Source: Pseudomonas sp. BN102 (GTDB taxonomy: Bacteria > Pseudomonadota > Gammaproteobacteria > Pseudomonadales > Pseudomonadaceae). From it: a DNA stretch of 64,000 nucleotides. Below, piece after piece: positions 57,706-64,000 of the stretch. The first letter of the stretch is position 1, and every line of letters begins with the position of its first letter. The stretch covers positions 176,204-240,203 of the forward strand of contig NZ_SSON01000077.1 of NCBI RefSeq assembly GCF_029871245.1, written 5' to 3'. Both the position numbers and the translations under genes were made by a program. The notes under the pieces were generated by a model. The model was not told the origin of the DNA. It ran no database searches and worked only from the letters and a program-made list of their open reading frames with translations.

Positions 57706-58278
57706 ATGAACCTGCGCAAGTCGCTCTTCGCCATCGCCCTCTTCCTCACACCGGCCATGGCCTTCGCCCATGCCGGCCACGATCAGTCCGGCCTGATGGC
57801 CGGCGTCGCCCACCCGGTCACCGGCCTCGACCACCTGCTGGCGATGCTCGCCGTCGGTCTGTGGGCCGCGCAGCAACAGGGCTCGACGCGCTGGGCGCTG
57901 CCGCTGACCTTCGTCGGCAGCATGCTGCTCGGCGGCCTGGCGGGCTTCGCCGGGCTGGAAATGCCGCTGATGGAAACCGGCATCGCCGGCTCAGTGCTGG
58001 CCCTCGGCCTGCTGGTGGCGGTGGCCGTGCGCCCGCCGCTGGGGCTGGCCGCTGGCCTGACCGCCCTGTTCGCCCTGGCCCATGGCGTCGCCCACGGCCT
58101 GGAACTGCCCGAGCTGACCAGCCCCTGGGGTTACGCTGCCGGCTTCATCGCCGCCACCGCAGCCCTGCATGCCGCCGGCTACGGCCTTGTCCGCGCCCTG
58201 CCCCGGGCCGCCGCGCCGCTGGTGCGCATCGCCGGTGGGGTTTCGGCGGGTGCCGGTGTGTGGTTGCTGGCGGGCTGA
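57706..58278 (+). CDS. hupE: HupE/UreJ family nickel transporter
   Basis: 190 residues with a signal-like start and six to seven helices. The family motif HPVTGLDHLLAMLAVGLWAA is present, and FALAHGVAHGLE carries further histidines. HupE/UreJ proteins move nickel or cobalt. Last gene of ureEFG-hupE, about 40 bases after ureG, consistent with supply of nickel for urease. Confidence 0.93.
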   Translation: MNLRKSLFAIALFLTPAMAFAHAGHDQSGLMAGVAHPVTGLDHLLAMLAVGLWAAQQQGSTRWALPLTFVGSMLLGGLAGFAGLEMPLMETGIAGSVLALGLLVAVAVRPPLGLAAGLTALFALAHGVAHGLELPELTSPWGYAAGFIAATAALHAAGYGLVRALPRAAAPLVRIAGGVSAGAGVWLLAG

Positions 58279-58303
58279 AGCCCGTCAGATGACGCCCAGC
58301 TCC

Positions 58304-58403
58304 TTGTGGGGGCGAATTCATTCGCTAAGCAGACCGCAGGTCTGCCCGTTGATCTATCACGGGGCAGCTGCGCTGCCCTAAGCGATTGAAATCGCCCCCA
58401 CAA
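58304..58403. repeat. Long inverted repeat, family 3, after hupE
   Basis: Arms of 23 bases: TTGTGGGGGCGAATTCATTC(GCT) pairs with AGCGATTGAAATCGCCCCCA(CAA) with three mismatches, around inner hairpins (GCAGACC/GGTCTGC and GGGCAGC/GCTGCCC). It probably ends or stabilises the ureEFG-hupE transcript. Confidence 0.75.
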
Positions 58404-58527
58404 TTTGCAAGACAAATCGACCAACATCCCAACCCGTTCACCTCCCTCTCGCCTCGCCTTCACGTCTTTGTCATAGTCCCCGCGTTTGATTCGGCACGCC
58501 CGTCAACGTCCTACGGATAAGAACAAC

Positions 58528-60761
<2,234 letters not shown>

Positions 60762-61085
60762 ATGGTCAAAGTCGCCTTGCTGGTACGCCTGGAAGCCAAG
60801 CCGGGCAAAGTCGCCGAAGTGGAGGATTTCCTCCGCGCCGGCCTGCCGCTGGTGGCAGAGGAGCCCGACACCACCGCCTGGTTCGCCCTGCGCCTGGGTC
60901 AGCAAAGCTTCGGCATCTTCGACGCCTTCGAAAATGACCTCGGGCTGCAGGCCCACCTTGCCGGCCAGGTCGCCGCGGCGCTGATGGAGCGCGCGGGCGA
61001 ACTGTTCAGCGAACCGCCGAAGATCGAACGGGTGGAGGTGTTGGCGGCCAAGCTGCCTGTCGCCGAAGAGGACGAGGAGTTCTGA
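60762..61085 (+). CDS. Antibiotic biosynthesis monooxygenase (ABM)-fold protein
   Basis: 107 residues. Dimeric ferredoxin-like fold with VALLVRLEAKPGKVAEVEDF and FGIFDAFENDLGLQAHLAG. The family includes quinol monooxygenases such as YgiN; the substrate here is unknown. An acidic tail (EEDEEF) ends the protein. Confidence 0.85.
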   Translation: MVKVALLVRLEAKPGKVAEVEDFLRAGLPLVAEEPDTTAWFALRLGQQSFGIFDAFENDLGLQAHLAGQVAAALMERAGELFSEPPKIERVEVLAAKLPVAEEDEEF

Positions 61086-61113
61086 ACGGCGGCGAATCTA
61101 CAAGAAAGTTGTT

Positions 61114-62052
61114 CTATTGCGATTCCGCACTCGCCAATAACAACTGCGCGGCAATCAAGTCTTCAAGGGCGTAACCGACGGATTTGAACAGGGTGATCTC
61201 GCTGTTGGTCTGGCGATGACCGCGGCCGTGGAGCAGGTCGCTCAGCTCGAAGTGGATGCTCTGTTCGCTGATGGCGCCGTCGGCGATGGCAAAGAGCAGG
61301 TCGCCAGCCTCTTCCAGCGCGCCGGCGCGCGTGTCGACCACGATGCGCGAGCGGGCCACCGCCGCACTGTCGGTTTCGCGCATGGTCGGCAGGAAGGCGC
61401 CCACCAGGTCCAGGTGGCAGCCCGGCCGCAGCCAGTCGCCGAGGATCAGCGGCGAGGTCGAGGTGGTGACGCAACTGATGCAGTCGGCCTGCTGGGCGCA
61501 GGTCTGCAGATCGGCGGCCACCTGCACGGGATAGCCCTCGGCGCCGAGCTGGCGCGCCAGTGCCGCGGCCTTTTCCGGGTCGCGGCCCCAGATATCCACA
61601 CGTTCGTATTGGCGCACCACGCTGTGGGCACGGACCATGTGCGCGGCCAGGGCGCCGGTGCCCACCACCAGCAGGCGGCTGGCGTCATGGCGCACCAGCG
61701 CGCTGGCGGCCAAGGCCGAGGTGCAGGCGGTGCGACGGGCGGTGAGTTCGGAGGCCTCCAGCACCGCCAGGGGCTGGCCGGTGGCGTCGTCGAACAGGGT
61801 GAAGAGCGCGGCGACCGAGGGCAGGCCCTTGGCGCCGTTGTTCGGGAACACGGTGACCAGTTTCACCCCGACGCCTTGCCCTTTCTGCCAGACCGGCATG
61901 CACAGCAGCGTCGCGTCGTCCGGCAGGGCGTGGCAGGCGCGCACCGGCGCCTCGGCCGGGTTGGCCAGGCCCTTGCGCAGGGCCTCGATGAGTTGTGGAT
62001 AAGCCAGCGCCGCGGCGACGTCGGCGTTGGTGAAGAAACGGACAGATTGCAT
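61114..62052 (-). CDS. Ornithine cyclodeaminase / mu-crystallin family protein
   Basis: 312 residues from ATG 62052, preceded by AAGGAG. Rossmann loop LLVVGTGALAAHMVRAH, substrate segment VGVKLVTVFPNN and TARRTACTSALA, and VVDTRAGALEEAGD near the C-terminus. The family holds ornithine cyclodeaminases and delta-1-pyrroline/piperideine-2-carboxylate reductases; the second activity is more common for this type. It lies next to amino acid ABC transporter genes, which suggests amino acid catabolism. Confidence 0.88.
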   Translation of the reverse strand: MQSVRFFTNADVAAALAYPQLIEALRKGLANPAEAPVRACHALPDDATLLCMPVWQKGQGVGVKLVTVFPNNGAKGLPSVAALFTLFDDATGQPLAVLEASELTARRTACTSALAASALVRHDASRLLVVGTGALAAHMVRAHSVVRQYERVDIWGRDPEKAAALARQLGAEGYPVQVAADLQTCAQQADCISCVTTSTSPLILGDWLRPGCHLDLVGAFLPTMRETDSAAVARSRIVVDTRAGALEEAGDLLFAIADGAISEQSIHFELSDLLHGRGHRQTNSEITLFKSVGYALEDLIAAQLLLASAESQ

Positions 62053-62089
62053 ATCGAGCTCCTTGGCAGGACCGAGGGCTGGGCAAACC

Positions 62090-62128
62090 ACCCTCACCCC
62101 CGGCCCCTCTCCCAGAGGGAGAGGGGAG
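62090..62128. repeat. CCCTCTCCC / GGGAGAGGG palindromic repeat
   Basis: ACCCTCACCCCCGGCCCCTC then TCCCAGAGGGAGAGGGGAGG. Same family as at 2635, 33294 and 37226. It lies between livF and the ornithine cyclodeaminase gene and could reduce readthrough. Confidence 0.6.
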
Positions 62129-62137
62129 GAACAGCAG

Positions 62138-62854
62138 TCAGTGACCGCCGAGGTAGGCGTTGCGGACGTCCTGGTTGCCCAGCAGTTCCTCGCCCGTGCC
62201 GCTCATGCGGATTTCCCCGGTGACCATCACGTAGGCGCGGTCGGAGAGCTTCAGCGCATGGTTGGCGTTCTGCTCGACGAGGAAGATGGTCATGCCGGTC
62301 TGCGCCAGCTCCCGCAGGGTCTGGAAGATCTGCTTGACCACGATGGGCGCGAGACCCAGGGACGGCTCGTCGAGCAGCAGCAGCTTGGGCCGGCTCATCA
62401 GCGCGCGGGCGATGGCGAGCATCTGCTGCTCGCCGCCGGACATGGTCATGGCGCGCTGGTTGCGCCGCTCCTTGAGGCGCGGGAACAGCTCGAACATGCG
62501 TTGCATGTCTTCGTCGGCATGGTCCATGCCGATGGGGATGGTGCCCATCAGCAGGTTTTCCTCCACGCTCATGTCGGGGAACACCCGGCGCCCTTCCGGC
62601 GACTGGGCGACGCCGTTGGAGGCGACGTAGTCCGCGGAGCGGTGGGTGATGTCGGTGCCGTGATAGACGATCTGCCCGGCCGCCGCGCGCGGCTGGCCGA
62701 AGATCGACATCAAGAGGGTCGACTTGCCCGCACCGTTGGAGCCGATCAGGCTCACCGTCTCGCCTTCGTCGATGTGCAGGCTGACTTTCTTCAGGGCCTG
62801 GATGGGGCCGTAGAAGACGTCGACATCCTTGAACTCCAGGAGGGGCGCGCTCAT
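62138..62854 (-). CDS. Branched-chain amino acid ABC transporter, ATPase LivF-type
   Basis: 238 residues. Walker A GSNGAGKST, signature MSGGEQQMLAIARAL, Walker B LLLLDEPSLGL. Its ATG overlaps the livG-type stop by four bases. Confidence 0.94.
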   Translation of the reverse strand: MSAPLLEFKDVDVFYGPIQALKKVSLHIDEGETVSLIGSNGAGKSTLLMSIFGQPRAAAGQIVYHGTDITHRSADYVASNGVAQSPEGRRVFPDMSVEENLLMGTIPIGMDHADEDMQRMFELFPRLKERRNQRAMTMSGGEQQMLAIARALMSRPKLLLLDEPSLGLAPIVVKQIFQTLRELAQTGMTIFLVEQNANHALKLSDRAYVMVTGEIRMSGTGEELLGNQDVRNAYLGGH

Positions 62855-63723
62855 GCCACTTCCTCCTCTTCGGCGCCAAGGTAGGCGGCGATTACCTTGG
62901 GATCGTGGCGGATCGCGTGGGGATTGCCCTCGGCGATCACTTCGCCGTGGTCCAGCACCACGATGTAGTCGGAAATGCTCATCACCATGCCCATGTCGTG
63001 TTCGATCAGCAGTACGGTCTGGTCGTGTTCGTCGCGCAGCTTGCGGATGATCCGGCTGAGCGCCTCGGTTTCAGCGGGGTTGAGGCCGGCGGCCGGTTCG
63101 TCCAGGCAGATCAGTTGCGGCCGGGTGCACATGGCGCGGGCGATCTCCAGACGGCGCTGCTGGCCGTAGGAAAGTTCGCCGGCCAGGCGGTTGGCGCAGT
63201 CCACCAGGTCCACCACCTCCAGCCAGTAGAAAGCGTGGTTCAGCGCGTCCTCCTCGGCCCTGCGGAAGCCCGGGGTGTTGAACACGCCGGCCAGCAGGTT
63301 GCGGTTGACCCACATGTGCTGGGCCACCAGCAGGTTCTCCACCACCGACATCTCCCGGAACAGGCGGATGTTCTGGAAGGTGCGCGCAAGACCTACGCGG
63401 TTCACCAGGTGGGTGCCGCCGAACATCTTGTAGTGCAGGCGGCTGGCGAACTGCGCGGGCCGAACGAAGTCGGTCGGCTGGAAGGGCTCGCCGAGCACCT
63501 TGATGATGTCGGTGCTGGTCTCGCGGGTGTTGAGCTGGATGCGCCCGCCGGTGGCCTTGTAGAAACCGGTCAGGCAGTTGAACACGGTGGTCTTGCCCGC
63601 GCCGTTGGGGCCGATCAGCGCGGAGATGGAGCCGCGCTTGATCTTCAGGCTGACGTCATTGAGCGCCTTGATGCCGCCGAAGTGCATCATCAGGTGCTCG
63701 ACGCTGAGGATGTATTCGCTCAT
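62851..63723 (-). CDS. Branched-chain amino acid ABC transporter, ATPase LivG-type
   Basis: 290 residues. Walker [10 protein letters not shown], a LivG-type insertion ([17 protein letters not shown]), signature [15 protein letters not shown], Walker [13 protein letters not shown]. Overlaps both neighbours by four bases, so translation is coupled. Confidence 0.95.
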   Translation of the reverse strand: MSEYILSVEHLMMHFGGIKALNDVSLKIKRGSISALIGPNGAGKTTVFNCLTGFYKATGGRIQLNTRETSTDIIKVLGEPFQPTDFVRPAQFASRLHYKMFGGTHLVNRVGLARTFQNIRLFREMSVVENLLVAQHMWVNRNLLAGVFNTPGFRRAEEDALNHAFYWLEVVDLVDCANRLAGELSYGQQRRLEIARAMCTRPQLICLDEPAAGLNPAETEALSRIIRKLRDEHDQTVLLIEHDMGMVMSISDYIVVLDHGEVIAEGNPHAIRHDPKVIAAYLGAEEEEVA

Positions 63724-64000
63724 GGCGCGACTCCTTTACGCGGGGTGAAGCCGCTGCGGCTGATGCGGATCAGCCCGCGCGGCCGCCAGATCATCATCAG
63801 CACCATGAGGATGCCGAACAGCAGCACGCGGTAGTCGGCGAAGGCGCGCAGCAGCTCCGGGGCGACGGTGAGGACGAAGGCGGCGATCACCACCCCGACG
63901 GTCGAGCCCATGCCGCCGAGCACGACGATGGCGAGGATCAGCGCCGACTCGAAGAAGGTGAAGGACGAGGGGTTGACGAAGCCCTGGTAGCTGGCGAAGA
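63720..64000 (-). CDS. Branched-chain amino acid ABC transporter, permease LivM-type (5' end outside window)
   Basis: The frame is open to the right edge; about 92 C-terminal residues are visible. [20 protein letters not shown] and [14 protein letters not shown] are the conserved end of LivM. The GTG at 63923 is internal. It forms an operon with the two ATPase genes. Confidence 0.9.
   Translation of the reverse strand, partial: FASYQGFVNPSSFTFFESALILAIVVLGGMGSTVGVVIAAFVLTVAPELLRAFADYRVLLFGILMVLMMIWRPRGLIRISRSGFTPRKGVAP

Overview
The window is a high-GC chromosomal segment from a Pseudomonas of the P. aeruginosa/P. resinovorans type. The evidence is the gene content, the strong codon bias, and a gene order that from about 9 kb onward follows the region I remember as PA4838-PA4913 of P. 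aeruginosa (speA, SUI1, NUDIX, DUF2333, gcbA, ctpL, dsbD, aroQ, accBC, prmA, dusB-fis, purHD, retS, urt/ure, osmE, desT, ureEFG, liv-type ABC). Species and synteny are from memory and not computed. The segment is densely coding and looks like core genome. I saw no rRNA, tRNA, CRISPR array, prophage or classical insertion sequence.

Layout. 1-2.6 kb: the 3' end of a giant VCBS/RTX adhesin, then a REP-associated tyrosine transposase (RAYT) framed by its own REP repeats. 2.7-7.6 kb: a bacterial alpha-2-macroglobulin lipoprotein. 7.7-14.9 kb: MATE transporter, DUF2214 protein, azoreductase, arginine decarboxylase, SUI1 factor, NUDIX hydrolase, DUF2333 protein. 15.1-33.2 kb: signalling genes (GcbA-like diguanylate cyclase, CtpL-like chemoreceptor, RetS) interleaved with housekeeping genes (dsbD, aroQ-accB-accC, prmA, dusB-fis, purH, purD). 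33.4-35.5 kb: BNR-repeat protein with a MoaD-like partner, and a MarC protein. 35.9-45.6 kb: urea uptake and urease (urtABCDE-ureD-ureA-GNAT-ureB-ureC). 45.7-54.8 kb: a second RAYT, a DksA-like zinc finger, an oxaloacetate decarboxylase, small membrane proteins, an Hsp70-like protein, two tandem OsmE lipoproteins, AsmA, and a secreted 13-residue-repeat protein. 55.0-58.3 kb: a DesT-like regulator and ureEFG-hupE. 58.5-64 kb: GDPD, SDR, ABM monooxygenase, ornithine cyclodeaminase family, and the end of a branched-chain amino acid ABC transporter.

How the genes work together. UrtABCDE imports urea, UreABC hydrolyses it, UreDEFG load nickel into the enzyme, and HupE probably brings nickel in. 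The four urease accessory and nickel genes at 55.9-58.3 kb are separated from the structural genes by about 10 kb of unrelated genes. RetS and the GcbA-like cyclase suggest control of the sessile/motile switch.

The most unusual property is the intergenic DNA. Several families of GTAG-headed palindromic repeats (REP/REPIN) fill the gaps. Two families each surround their own RAYT gene, copies of the second family are scattered over at least 40 kb, and at four genes the TAG stop codon is the TAG of the repeat's GTAG head. Strong hairpins of these families also sit inside the urea operon, one ending 13 bases before the ureC start. Other points worth a look are a group of perfect DnaA-box sequences between 60.3 and 62.0 kb, and the 13-residue-repeat secreted protein with two palindromes upstream.
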